NCBI GenBank assembly: GCA_027682205.1
Contig: JAQDAD010000001.1
Location: 124,001-188,000 of the forward strand
Direction: 5' to 3'
DNA length: 64,000 nt
Source: Streptococcaceae bacterium AF54-32pH5A
GTDB lineage: Bacteria; Bacillota; Bacilli; Lactobacillales; Streptococcaceae
Shown: piece by piece, positions 33,237 through 40,821 of the stretch
Layout: each line of letters starts with the position of its first letter
How positions within the stretch are numbered: position 1 is the stretch's first letter
The notes under the pieces: model-generated
The model's database searches: none
What the model saw: only the letters and a program-made list of their open reading frames with translations
Told to the model about the DNA's origin: nothing
Translations under genes and position numbers: made by a program

Positions 33237-33375
33237 TCAACATTTCTTATTAGGTCGTTTATTGCGCATCACACTGGCTGCACCTGTATGTCGAATACCA
33301 TCATGTAAAGATTCAGGGAACAATTGAGCCGTATTCCTACTAGAATGATGCAAAATCAGATTATTTCATGGAGCG
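33237..33375 (-). pseudogene. LHH/HNH-like toxin remnant with in-frame TGA
   Basis: The minus strand reads P, TGA, NNLILHHSSRNTAQLFPES, LHDGIRHTGAASVMRNKR and ends PNKKC. LHH followed by a distal H.TG resembles the active region of HNH/endonuclease VII-type tips. The stop again falls where related proteins have Trp. The front half is missing. Confidence 0.55.
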
Positions 33376-33408
33376 CAATATATAAGGTTGTCTGAAATAC
33401 AAAACAGT

Positions 33409-33451
33409 ATTCGTGCGTACTGCACACACCCTACGTCAGGACTTAAGGTTT
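33409..33451 (-). repeat. Island dispersed repeat, truncated
   Basis: TTCGTGCGTACTGCACACACC, CTACGTCAGGACTTAAGG. It is preceded by a degenerate uptake word (AGGTTGTCTGAAA, 33387-33399), keeping the usual order. Confidence 0.65.
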
Positions 33452-33481
33452 TCTTAGGTACTGTTTTCTCTACATATTTCA

Positions 33482-34015
33482 TTAGGTAATTTGAACAAAA
33501 ACATTACCTTCTGAACAATTTTCATTACAGAAAAAATAATAAAACTCATCTCCAAAATCTTGCTGGAACATATTATCTATCTCTCCTGCATATATTTGAA
33601 ATTGAAATGACATATTTGGTTTCTGAATAGGATCTTGTAGCCAGTATGGTAACTCATCACCAGACTCACTGATTGAAAGTTTTTTGCTAGGTTCGATACA
33701 GCTTACCTTTTTTACTTTTGAAGAACGAATATCACTTAAAATTACACAAGAACTTTTATTTGGTTCTGGATTTTTATCGCTCAAATCATATAAATGTTGA
33801 TCATCTTCATGATCGTAAGTAATAAAGATATTACAATACAAGTTAATATCTAGCTTTTTATTAAATAAATTTGCAGGAAGCCCCATAAAAAACAGCATAG
33901 GGTTTCCATTATAATCTACAGGCCAACTAACTTCTTTCTCTAAAAGAGCTGGACCAAACATTCGAAAATCAAATTTATCCGCAAATTCATCTATGATTTT
34001 TAATTCACCTAACAT
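33482..34015 (-). CDS. DUF1963-like immunity protein (second)
   Basis: 177 residues from ATG 34015 (TAGGAGG upstream). FGPALLEKEVSWPVDYNGNP then MLFFMGLPANLFNKKLDINL resembles the start of DUF1963 proteins (GG.P..P....G.P..F..Q), and DELPYWLQDPIQ matches their PxWxQ segment. The end has a Cys-containing strand FYYFFCNENCSEGNVFVQ. A distant relative lies at 23097. Cytoplasmic. The small Cys gene 34035-34151 precedes it. Confidence 0.65.
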   Translation of the reverse strand: MLGELKIIDEFADKFDFRMFGPALLEKEVSWPVDYNGNPMLFFMGLPANLFNKKLDINLYCNIFITYDHEDDQHLYDLSDKNPEPNKSSCVILSDIRSSKVKKVSCIEPSKKLSISESGDELPYWLQDPIQKPNMSFQFQIYAGEIDNMFQQDFGDEFYYFFCNENCSEGNVFVQIT

Positions 34016-34034
34016 TTTAGTACCTCCTAAAATG

Positions 34035-34151
34035 TTATATCCTAAAGATCTCAAATATTGCTGAGCCTGTTTTCATCATTTGATTAACAAAATCTTTATC
34101 ATTCTGAGTTAATTCAGACTTATTACCACAGTATGCACAAACTATAAACAT
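34035..34151 (-). CDS. Small protein with CAYCG motif, probably truncated
   Basis: 38 residues: MFIVCAYCGNKSELTQNDKD, then FVNQMMKTGSAIFEIFRI. GGAGGAAAT precedes the ATG by a good distance and it ends 20 bases before the DUF1963-like gene. The half zinc ribbon (CxxC) suggests the start of a longer protein that has been cut. Confidence 0.4.
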   Translation of the reverse strand: MFIVCAYCGNKSELTQNDKDFVNQMMKTGSAIFEIFRI

Positions 34152-34169
34152 TATTTCCTCCTAATTTAA

Positions 34170-34262
34170 ACCATCGTACCACACATTCTCTGCGTCAGAA
34201 TTGGAGGTTTTGTGTAGGCTGTGGCTTACTCTACATCGGAATTGGAAGTTTCATTTGCTACA
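34170..34262 (-). repeat. Island dispersed repeat, double partial copy
   Basis: GTACCACACATTCTCTGCG, TCAGAATTGGAGGTTTTGTG, GGCTGTGGCTTAC, then a second CTACATCGGAATTGGAAG, TTTCATTTGCTAC. Confidence 0.55.
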
Positions 34263-34268
34263 GTTCGA

Positions 34269-34685
34269 TTAGACCTCGATAAAACATTCAAAAAAATCAA
34301 GGTGATTTTTATCAAAAGCAATTAATAATTTACCTTCAGGAATTTTTTTCCCTGTCATACCTCCTATACAAATTCCGAGATTCTTAAAAAGAATATATTT
34401 TTTTCCTTCGATAAATTCTGAATCGATGGCTTTAAGGTCTTCGATTGAATTTTTAAAAATATCAATATCTCCTAATATGGGATTAGAATCTTTAAAGCAA
34501 TACCCATAAACCAATTTATTGTTTTCATAAACTAACTCACAAGCATTCCTATATTCCACCTTATTATTCATAATATTATCTTCAACCATTCTTGCTGGTT
34601 TTCCATATTTTTCTTGTATTTCCTCAAGAGAAGTACCAAATACAAAATCACCAATTGATTCAAATGGCTTAATCAAGTAGTTCAT
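34269..34685 (-). CDS. Cassette immunity protein, unrecognised family
   Basis: 138 residues from ATG 34685, preceded by GGAAAGGG; the longer frame upstream lacks a site. MNYLIKPFESIGDFVFGTSL, EEIQEKYGKPARMVEDNI, then strands with KKYILFKNLGICIGGMTG and a C-terminal DKNHLDFFECF. The GTSLEEIQEKYGKP pattern occurs in a small unnamed immunity-like family. The toxin is absent; an Rhs core scrap lies upstream. Confidence 0.5.
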   Translation of the reverse strand: MNYLIKPFESIGDFVFGTSLEEIQEKYGKPARMVEDNIMNNKVEYRNACELVYENNKLVYGYCFKDSNPILGDIDIFKNSIEDLKAIDSEFIEGKKYILFKNLGICIGGMTGKKIPEGKLLIAFDKNHLDFFECFIEV

Positions 34686-34784
34686 ATTAACCCTTTCCAA
34701 TATATTTACATTAATAAAATTAGGAACATTTACCAATAATTCTAGGCAATCTTGTTGCCTGTTTCCTAGAAATTAATCCTTGCC

Positions 34785-34930
34785 GTTTAGTTGTCGTAGG
34801 TGTATTCGATGCCATTGTATTTTTTGAGGCGGTTGCCGCCGGTAAGGTTGTTGCCCTTCCCTTCGGCTGCTTTGTCCGTTTTTGTGGAATACTTTGTGGC
34901 TCTGTTTTTCGATCAGCTGGCTGAGTATGT
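34785..34930 (-). pseudogene. Rhs core fragment (YD-repeat part)
   Basis: The minus strand encodes TKTDKAAEGKGNNLTGGNRL and KKYNGIEYTYDN. This is the GNRLxxYNGxxYTYD portion of an Rhs core. No toxin. Confidence 0.6.
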
Positions 34931-35023
34931 TACGTTTGAAATGGTGGATGTGCTAAGTCTTGGGACGATCTTTCAGAAAATCCCTATATTAACTGCTAAT
35001 AAAATTGTTAAAGAACAAATGAT

Positions 35024-35599
35024 TCAAAGTTCGTTATATTTTAATGGTAAGCATAAAGATTCCATAAAGCTTTTAGCTTTTTCTGAAACAAAAACTCCTA
35101 ATTTATCCCCTGTACCATGATAAAAATCCGATTCATTATCAATAGCATAATCCCATTCTTGAGGAGATTTTTTATGAAAACTAATAAAATCATTAGCTTT
35201 TATCCACCACAAATTTGGCATTTTGTCTGCAACTGATTGATTGTGCCTGCCTTTCTCAATTACATCATCAATGGAGTAATATTTTTCAAAATAATCTTCT
35301 GAAAGATTTTTCCAATCACACTTAATGATTTTATTTTTGACTGCAGGAATTGCAGTAAATCCTGTTAATCCTGAAGTAAATAAAGAATCTTTAATTTTTT
35401 GGGAAACTATCAAGCTTCTATTCGATACATAGGCCTCTGGGACATCAGGACCTAGTCGATCAATATATATTTCAGGGCTAGGAACATTTCTAGTTTTTTT
35501 AGAGGCATGTCCTTCCTATAAAATATAAGCAAAATCGCCGTAAATATCATTTTTTTCAGAAAGCGAGGAAAGATCGCTATAAACTTCAAATAATTTCAT
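35024..35599 (-). pseudogene. Imm11-like (DUF1629) immunity gene with in-frame TAG
   Basis: Starting at ATG 35599 the frame encodes MKLFEVYSDLSSLSEKNDIY, GDFAYIL, then TAG (35516-35518), EGHASKKTRNVPSPEIYIDR, LGPDVPEAYVSNRSLIVS and continues open to 35024. The second part has the DUF1629/Imm11 layout: S.....L.......G....PA, WWIKANDFISF, GVFVSEKAKSFMESL. A single substitution splits the 191-residue protein; re-initiation inside is possible but would lose the first third. One of the rare broken immunity genes. Confidence 0.65.
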
Positions 35600-35654
35600 A
35601 ATTATTACCTTTCACAAAAAATCTATTATTTTTTTCCAATTATAAAGGCAGTTG

Positions 35655-35740
35655 GCCCATTTCGTTTATATTTCTAACATAATTTCTAGTTGCTCTAGGA
35701 ATGTTGTGTTGTTTCAACATAACTTGTATTTGATCCATTA
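35655..35740 (-). pseudogene. Toxin tail remnant
   Basis: Encodes [33 protein letters not shown], then TAA. It is the end of a basic toxin and lies just upstream of the Imm11-like gene. Confidence 0.45.
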
Positions 35741-36037
35741 TGTCAGATAACTTTTACATTTATAGTGATTTTTCCATGCGATGTATTCGCCAAACCACAA
35801 GAGGTTGCAGTTCTTATCGGTCATCTCGCGCGGGATGGCGATTTGGTCGCAGTGGAAGTAGTGGATTTGTTGTTGGCTTTCGCCTTCTGCGGTTGTCAAG
35901 TCGCGGACTTGTGCCAAGGGTTCGTGTGTACTGTAATGCCCTACGTCAGGATTGGAGGTTTCATGCGGGCTACGGCTTGCTTGCTGTTGGGGGTGGGGTC
36001 GTCTGAAAGGTAGAACCCGTGTGTGTGCATACCGCAC
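35738..36037 (-). pseudogene. Rhs core fragment opened in frame by the dispersed repeat
   Basis: From [13 protein letters not shown] the frame passes the repeat ([20 protein letters not shown]), then [39 protein letters not shown] and [19 protein letters not shown]. No stop separates repeat and Rhs parts. The ending matches that of 26550-26745, which shows that the two fragments share one ancestral deletion. No toxin. Confidence 0.65.
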
Positions 36038-36083
36038 ACCTTACGTCGGGATTGGTAGTTTCATGTGGTCTACTGCTTGCTTA
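35922..36083 (-). repeat. Dispersed repeat, two tandem copies with an uptake word
   Basis: Reference copies of the inter-cassette repeat. The plus-strand consensus is GTGCGTACCGCACACC, TTACGTCAGGATTGGAGG, TTTCATGCGGGCTACGGC, TTGC. Copies lie at 35922-35982 and 36018-36082 with GGGGTCGTCTGAAAGG between them. At least 17 copies or remnants occur between 5.1 and 37.6 kb, always between cassettes and always in the same orientation. On the minus strand one frame is open throughout ([13 protein letters not shown]...RYAHT), and a second gives ATGAAACC. Confidence 0.8.
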
Positions 36084-36092
36084 TATTTTTTG

Positions 36093-36533
36093 TTACATTG
36101 AGTTAGCATTGGGATTGAAAACAACTAATTTACCTTCAGGGTAGGAGCCCAGCCAGCCACATGGGAAATTCCCTTTTTTATATGCTTTAAAAATGGAATT
36201 CCATAGTTTATTTTTAAGTAAATGGGTAATATTTAGATGGCAATTAAACAAATCCATTTCAATATCATTTAAGTATTCTATGTAACCAACCTCTTTTAGC
36301 CTTGATTGAATAATGGGAACTATCTCTTTATCCCAAGTGGCTCGCTCCTGAGCATTTGTTAATTTTAGAATTAATGAGTTATTTTCTCTTAAGTCAAGCC
36401 AACAAGTATCTACAGTTGTTTGACTGTATAGATAGGTTTCCATTTCTTCAATGTTATTAATAAAATGCCAATCCATATTTTCATTGGTATCAAACGTCAA
36501 AAGTTTATTATCAATAACGTTAAATAACTGTTT
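36093..36533 (-). CDS. Cassette immunity protein, unrecognised family
   Basis: 146 residues from ATG 36533 with AAAGGAG upstream. MKQLFNVIDNKLLTFDTNEN, TCWLDLRENNSLILKLTNAQ, then NFPCGWLGSYPEGKLVVFNP. The frame is also open upstream into a basic toxin-like tail (QSLQARAHKALKKGKLEMYA, PVTAQDWINLLKRLFLLKE), so immunity and toxin ends are in one frame without a stop. Either a read-through fusion or a toxin whose stop was lost. The immunity role is inferred. Confidence 0.5.
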   Translation of the reverse strand, partial: KQLFNVIDNKLLTFDTNENMDWHFINNIEEMETYLYSQTTVDTCWLDLRENNSLILKLTNAQERATWDKEIVPIIQSRLKEVGYIEYLNDIEMDLFNCHLNITHLLKNKLWNSIFKAYKKGNFPCGWLGSYPEGKLVVFNPNANSM

Positions 36534-36680
36534 CATTATTATCTCCTTTAGTAAAAACAATCTTTTTAATAGATTAATCCAATCCTGTGCAGTTACAGGA
36601 GCATACATTTCTAATTTCCCTTTTTTCAACGCTTTATGCGCTCTCGCTTGAAGTGATTGTATCTTTCTTGCCTTTTCCTT
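36534..36680 (-). pseudogene. Toxin tail remnant fused in frame to the immunity gene
   Basis: Encodes KARKIQSLQARAHKALKKGK and LEMYAPVTAQDWINLLKRLF with no start and no stop before the immunity ATG. It is the basic C-terminal end of a lost toxin. Confidence 0.4.
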
Positions 36681-36778
36681 ATCACATTTAGATGATTAAT
36701 CAATATCATCAATTAGTTGTGCAATTGCATCACTATATGTTCCTGCACTTTTTCAGGTGGCCTGAAGAGGGCGTGGGC

Positions 36779-36935
36779 AGCATATACCTACCCTGCGTTG
36801 GGACTGAAGGTTTTGTTTAGATTACGGCTTGCTTGCTGTTGGGGGTGGGGGCGTCTGAAAGGCAGAACCCGTGTGTGTGCATACCGCACACCTTACGTCA
36901 GGATTGGAGGTTTCATGTGGTCTACTGCTTGCTTG
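36779..36935 (-). repeat. Dispersed repeat, two tandem copies
   Basis: The block 36823-36935 is almost identical to 35966-36083, including GCTGTTGGGGGTGGGG and the uptake-like GCGTCTGAAAGG. Near identity over more than 100 bases implies a recent duplication or gene conversion between the two spacers. Confidence 0.8.
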
Positions 36936-36961
36936 GGCTACTTTACAGTTGATAATTAAAT

Positions 36962-37207
36962 TTAGAAAATTATGTCTAATACTCTATTTTTTAAAATAAA
37001 TTCTTTTTTTAAATGTTCTAAAATATTATCTAACTCTTCCTTGCTTAAAATTTGGTTGGTCTTAGTAAATTTTGCTGTTTTCGCATATAGGGAAAAGTGA
37101 AACTCATTATTTGGAAAGAACATTTCTCCTTCAAATGAAATTTCATGCCCATTTAAAGAAACAATTAACATACCTCTTGAAATTTTTTCAATTACGAAAT
37201 CATCCAT
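36962..37207 (-). CDS. Small immunity protein
   Basis: 81 residues from ATG 37207 (AAAGGT upstream): MDDFVIEKISRGMLIVSLNG, HEISFEGEMFFPNNEFHFSL, YAKTAKFTKTNQILSKEELD. A small beta-rich protein directly after the toxin at 37213, whose stop is six bases away, so translation is coupled. The family is not recognised with confidence (Imm74-like in length). Confidence 0.6.
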   Translation of the reverse strand: MDDFVIEKISRGMLIVSLNGHEISFEGEMFFPNNEFHFSLYAKTAKFTKTNQILSKEELDNILEHLKKEFILKNRVLDIIF

Positions 37208-37212
37208 AGTAA

Positions 37213-37566
37213 TCACCTTTGAAATATAACAGTTGAAATCTTTGTTTTAGGATCTATTATTACTATTATTGTTATATTAGGAATGTTCTTCAAAGCGGGT
37301 AATTCTCTATTTTCCCATATATTTCCTGGTCGCAGATCTTTGCCAATAACGCCTGTTACAGTACCAGAAGCGCATGTTGTATACTCTGATGAAATATCTT
37401 CCCATGCTTTAATGCTTGCTTGGTTATTTTGATCCCACGTAGGCATGATAATTTTTCTAGCTTCAATTAACATTTTTAATGTTGTTCCTCCATTAGATTT
37501 GGCAATATCGGCAGCAATTGCCCACACAGCGTCGGGATTGGAGGTTTCATGCGGGCTAAAGCTTGC
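37213..37566 (-). CDS. Intact toxin tip joined in frame to the dispersed repeat
   Basis: Toxin residues: VWAIAADIAKSNGGTTLKML, IEARKIIMPTWDQNNQASIK, TCASGTVTGVIGKDLRPGN, IWENRELPALKNIPNITIIV, ending DPKTKISTVIFQR. This is a known Rhs/CDI tip family with the GGxTLxMxxEA...MPxWDxNN...RPGxxW...ELPAL pattern; I do not recall its activity. No Rhs core precedes it; the repeat frame [10 protein letters not shown] leads directly into it. The likely start is a GTG at 37527 or within the repeat. No lesion. Confidence 0.65.
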   Translation of the reverse strand, partial: ASFSPHETSNPDAVWAIAADIAKSNGGTTLKMLIEARKIIMPTWDQNNQASIKAWEDISSEYTTCASGTVTGVIGKDLRPGNIWENRELPALKNIPNITIIVIIDPKTKISTVIFQR

Positions 37567-37618
37567 TACCTATAAATTTGAAAATTTATGCAAGCTACGG
37601 TTTGCTTGTTATTCCCAA

Positions 37619-38173
37619 TTATTCAAAGAAAAAATTATAGAAGTTTTTTACTTCAATACATAGTTTAGTTGACTGAAAATAAACATTAAGTTCAGCAATA
37701 AATTCATCGTCCTCTAGAATAAAATAATCATCATTATTAATATTTTTCGAAAAGAATTTTTCCGACAATGCCATTATTTCAGACAATGTTTGTATAAAAT
37801 CTCCTAAAGAAGAAGCTATTTTTTTAGGAGATTTTGATCCTAATCGTAAAGAAAAGATTTCAAGGGTTTCCTTTGAAATTAATATAGGTTCGTCATTTTG
37901 ATTAGCTATATAGAGATAATTCTCTATGTTTATGGCTTCTTGCCATCCTACTAAGCCTTCTTGATTTTCAGATGATGCAAAAATTAAATTAAATGGCTGA
38001 CCTATATGAATTTGAGGATTTAATGTTATCAAATTGAAAAAATAGTTAATGATAGACGCATTATCTTGTAATATTTTTTCGTCAATTATAATTTCCCCAA
38101 AATCGATCTCCTTACGAGAAAGTTGACCATAAATATTAGAAAAATTTTTAACTGCTGTTTTCAAACTAAACAT
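37619..38173 (-). CDS. SUKH-like immunity protein
   Basis: 184 residues, start MFSLKTAVKNFSNIYGQLSR with AGGAG upstream. The middle VGWQEAINIENYLYIANQND, EPILISKETLEIFSLRLGS and the helix KIASSLGDFIQTLSEI fit the second half of SMI1/KNR4 proteins (W...FA.D..G..... I.......VY......... VA.SF..FL). It is the first immunity gene after zwf in transcription order and follows the toxin tail ending at 38186. Confidence 0.65.
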   Translation of the reverse strand: MFSLKTAVKNFSNIYGQLSRKEIDFGEIIIDEKILQDNASIINYFFNLITLNPQIHIGQPFNLIFASSENQEGLVGWQEAINIENYLYIANQNDEPILISKETLEIFSLRLGSKSPKKIASSLGDFIQTLSEIMALSEKFFSKNINNDDYFILEDDEFIAELNVYFQSTKLCIEVKNFYNFFFE

Positions 38174-38185
38174 AATAATATACTC

Positions 38186-38475
38186 CTATCTTGTGCATTT
38201 TTTAAGTTGTTGCAACATTGCTCGCCTATCAATTAACCTACCGCGCCCCAAATTGGTCCAGCGGCCTCTATGCCCTTGATTAGAATATAAATGTTCGTCA
38301 ACTCCTCCAGGCAAGTTTGTCTTTTCTTTCCTTACTCAGTCTTCGTCCGAACGGGTCGTAGGCGTAGGTCCAAATCTCGGTGTTGCAGGCGGGCTTTTTG
38401 ATCTCGGCTCGGACGAGTTAGTTTTCTATATCGTATTGGTAATAATGGTTTTCACTGTCGGTCAGCTAGCGGTAG
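38186..38475 (-). pseudogene. Rhs core fragment and toxin tail at the right island end
   Basis: From the zwf side the Rhs frame reads GNLIYR, stop, LTDSENHYYQYDIEN, stop, LVRAEIKKPACNTEIWTYAY, DPFGRRLSKERKDK. In another frame a toxin tail follows: LPGGVDEHLYSNQGHRGRWT, NLGRGRLIDRRAMLQQLKK. The first bases overlap the zwf coding end in a different frame. It marks the right boundary of the island. Confidence 0.75.
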
Positions 38476-39930
38476 ATCAGGTTGCCAAGTCCATTTAGCA
38501 CCGTATTTTTCAAGTAAATCAAAGCTGGCTTGTGGTCCCATGCTACCTGATTTATAATCATGAAGAGGAGCGCCATTATCAGCCCACAACTTCTCGATAC
38601 GGTCAATCAATTCCCAAGAAGCGCTAACCTCTTCCCAGTGGCTAAAGTTTGTTGAGTTGTTGTTTAAAACATCGTAGATCAGTTTTTCATATGGATCTGG
38701 TGAAGCACCTGTAGCAGTCGCATCTGTTCTGTAATCAAGTGAATTAGGTGCAAGTTTAAACTCTTCTCCAACCTCTTTCCCATTAAGGCTAAGTGAAAAT
38801 CCTTCTGTTGGTTGGATGTAGATTGTCAAAATATTCGGTGCTAGGGGTTCTCCAAAAATGGAATCCATTTGTTTGAAGACAATGTTCACGTGAGTACCTT
38901 TTTCAGTTAGACGTTTACCTGTACGGAAGAAGAAAGGTACATCACGGAAGCGGTCAGTATCTACAAAGAAGGCACCTGAAGCAAAGGTTTCTGTCATAGA
39001 TTCAGGGTTTACATTTGGTTCGCTGCGGTAAGAAATGTATTTCATACCATCAACTTTACCAGAACGATATTGACCACGGATAAAGTATTCTTTCAACTCT
39101 TCATCTGAAGGATGGTAAAGGTTCTTGAAGACCTTGATTTTCTCCGCACGAATGTCATCCTTTGTAAAGCTGGCAGGCTTGTCCATAGCAAGGAGTGACA
39201 GAAGTTGGAGGGTATGGTTTTGAACCATGTCGCGAAGAGCACCTGATTCATCATAGTAGCCACCACGTTCTTCAACACCTAGACGTTCTGCAAAGGTGAT
39301 CTGAACATTATCGATATGCTCTCGATTCCAAACATTTTCGAAAATCATATTGGCAAAGCGAATAGCAAAGATGCTTTGAATCATTTCCTTACCAAGATAA
39401 TGGTCGATACGGAAAATTTGTTCTTCGTCAAATGTTGCTAGGAGTTCTTCGTTTAGTTTGCTTGCAGTAGCATAGTCTGTACCGAAAGGTTTCTCAACAA
39501 TCAAACGTTCAAAGCCTTTACCATCAACGATTTGCTCTGACTTGAGGTGTTTAGCGATGGTACCAAAAAATTGTGGTGCCATTGAGAGGAAGAAGAGCTT
39601 GTTGTGGTCAGCTTGATATTTTTCATTTAACTCAGCCTGAAGCTTGCGTAATTCAATATAGTGCTCTGTGTCATTGACATCGTGACTTTGATAGTAAAAA
39701 TGACTAGCAAACGCTTGAGCCTCTTCAGCGCTATCTGCCAAGTCTAAAATGGATTCGACTACAACAGACTCAAAATATTCCTTACTCCAAGGTCTACGTG
39801 CAGTTCCAATAACAGCAAAATGATCAGACAAATTACCTGATTTGTAAAGTCTAAAAAGTGAAGGGTAGAGCTTGCGTTTAGCTAAATCTCCACTAGCACC
39901 GAAAATTGTAATAATAACTTTTGATGACAT
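38452..39930 (-). CDS. zwf: Glucose-6-phosphate 1-dehydrogenase with a replaced C-terminus
   Basis: Zwf oxidises glucose-6-phosphate with NADP+ in the first step of the pentose phosphate pathway. The Rossmann motif is IFGASGDLAKRKLYPSL, the substrate-binding motif RIDHYLGKE, and EKPFGTD is present. 492 residues, against 495 that I recall for pneumococcus. The protein is regular up to KWTWQPD (residue 485); the last seven residues LPLADRQ come from Rhs DNA read in a different frame (GNLIYR...DSE). The change is at the extreme end and may be tolerated. Its former terminator is now beyond the island. Confidence 0.97.
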   Translation of the reverse strand: MSSKVIITIFGASGDLAKRKLYPSLFRLYKSGNLSDHFAVIGTARRPWSKEYFESVVVESILDLADSAEEAQAFASHFYYQSHDVNDTEHYIELRKLQAELNEKYQADHNKLFFLSMAPQFFGTIAKHLKSEQIVDGKGFERLIVEKPFGTDYATASKLNEELLATFDEEQIFRIDHYLGKEMIQSIFAIRFANMIFENVWNREHIDNVQITFAERLGVEERGGYYDESGALRDMVQNHTLQLLSLLAMDKPASFTKDDIRAEKIKVFKNLYHPSDEELKEYFIRGQYRSGKVDGMKYISYRSEPNVNPESMTETFASGAFFVDTDRFRDVPFFFRTGKRLTEKGTHVNIVFKQMDSIFGEPLAPNILTIYIQPTEGFSLSLNGKEVGEEFKLAPNSLDYRTDATATGASPDPYEKLIYDVLNNNSTNFSHWEEVSASWELIDRIEKLWADNGAPLHDYKSGSMGPQASFDLLEKYGAKWTWQPDLPLADRQ

Positions 39931-40049
39931 CCAGCTACCTAATTTCTATTTTGTTTCCTAGTCAAACTAGGCATGAGGAATCCCTCATTTTCATACCCTC
40001 TATTTTATCATAATTTTCTAAAAAATCCAAAAATCCAATATAAGCAACA

Positions 40050-40080
40050 AAAAAGCTGCAAGTGTAACCTTGCAGCTTTT
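40050..40080 (-). terminator. Terminator of the amino-acid ABC operon
   Basis: AAAAGCTGCAAG and CTTGCAGCTTTT pair across six bases right after the stop codon of the ATPase gene, giving a T run on the minus strand. Confidence 0.8.
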
Positions 40081-40821
40081 CTAGGCGTTTAGAACCTTGT
40101 CTAAAAATTCTTTTAGACGAGGGTGTTGTGGGTTATCAAAGATTTGATCAGGTGTACCATCTTCTAAGAATTCACCGTCTGCCGTAAAGATAACTCGATT
40201 AGCAACCTTACGAGCAAACCCCATTTCGTGGGTTACGATAATCATGGTCATGCCTTGTTCAGCCAACTCTTTCATAACGTTGAGAACATCACCGACCATC
40301 TCAGGGTCAAGGGCAGAAGTTGGTTCGTCAAAGAGCATAATATCAGGATTCATTGCTAAACCGCGAGCGATAGCCACACGTTGTTTTTGTCCACCGGATA
40401 AGCTTTCAGGATTTGCATTAGCTTTATCAGCAAGTCCAACTTTTTCAAGGAGTTCCATTCCTAATTTCTCAGCTTCTTCTTTGGTCATCCGTTTGTGTTC
40501 AATAGGAGCAAAAGTGATATTTTCCAATACGGTCATATGTGGGAAGAGATTAAAGTGTTGAAACACCATTCCGATATTTTCACGAACATGATCCACGTTC
40601 GTTGCTTTATCCGTCAAATCATAACCATTCACAGTGATGTGACCGCTCGTTACCTCCTCAAGAAGGTTAAGGCTACGGAGGAAAGTGGATTTACCAGAAC
40701 CAGAAGGACCAATGATACAAACAACATCGCCTTCATAGAATTTAGTTGTGATTCCCTTTAAAACCTCATTTTTTCCATAATACTTATGCAAATCATTTAC
40801 ATCAATTTTTAGTTTTGCCAT
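40081..40821 (-). CDS. Polar amino-acid ABC transporter, ATP-binding protein
   Basis: 246 residues. Walker [11 protein letters not shown]-loop [14 protein letters not shown], signature [16 protein letters not shown], Walker [15 protein letters not shown] and the H-loop [10 protein letters not shown] are all intact. It is of the GlnQ type and energises import of glutamine or a related polar amino acid with the fused receptor-permease encoded just upstream. The start codon overlaps the last base of that gene. The exact substrate is uncertain. Confidence 0.93.
   Translation of the reverse strand: MAKLKIDVNDLHKYYGKNEVLKGITTKFYEGDVVCIIGPSGSGKSTFLRSLNLLEEVTSGHITVNGYDLTDKATNVDHVRENIGMVFQHFNLFPHMTVLENITFAPIEHKRMTKEEAEKLGMELLEKVGLADKANANPESLSGGQKQRVAIARGLAMNPDIMLFDEPTSALDPEMVGDVLNVMKELAEQGMTMIIVTHEMGFARKVANRVIFTADGEFLEDGTPDQIFDNPQHPRLKEFLDKVLNA

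Noticed and set aside
5164..37612. The dispersed repeats as a CRISPR array
   Set aside because: Copies are 0.1-3 kb apart, diverged, and the intervals are genes, not spacers of equal length. No cas gene is present.
5003..38475. The island as an assembly or contamination artefact from Neisseria DNA
   Set aside because: The joins share microhomology, split zwf cleanly and leave its tail at the other end; the content is decayed and contains a streptococcal-type element and a relBE-type module. This fits a real, aged insertion, although spanning reads are still the decisive test.
5003..38475. Prophage or integrative element
   Set aside because: No integrase, portal, terminase, capsid or conjugation genes, no attachment-site repeats beyond the 8-base microhomology, and no tRNA target.
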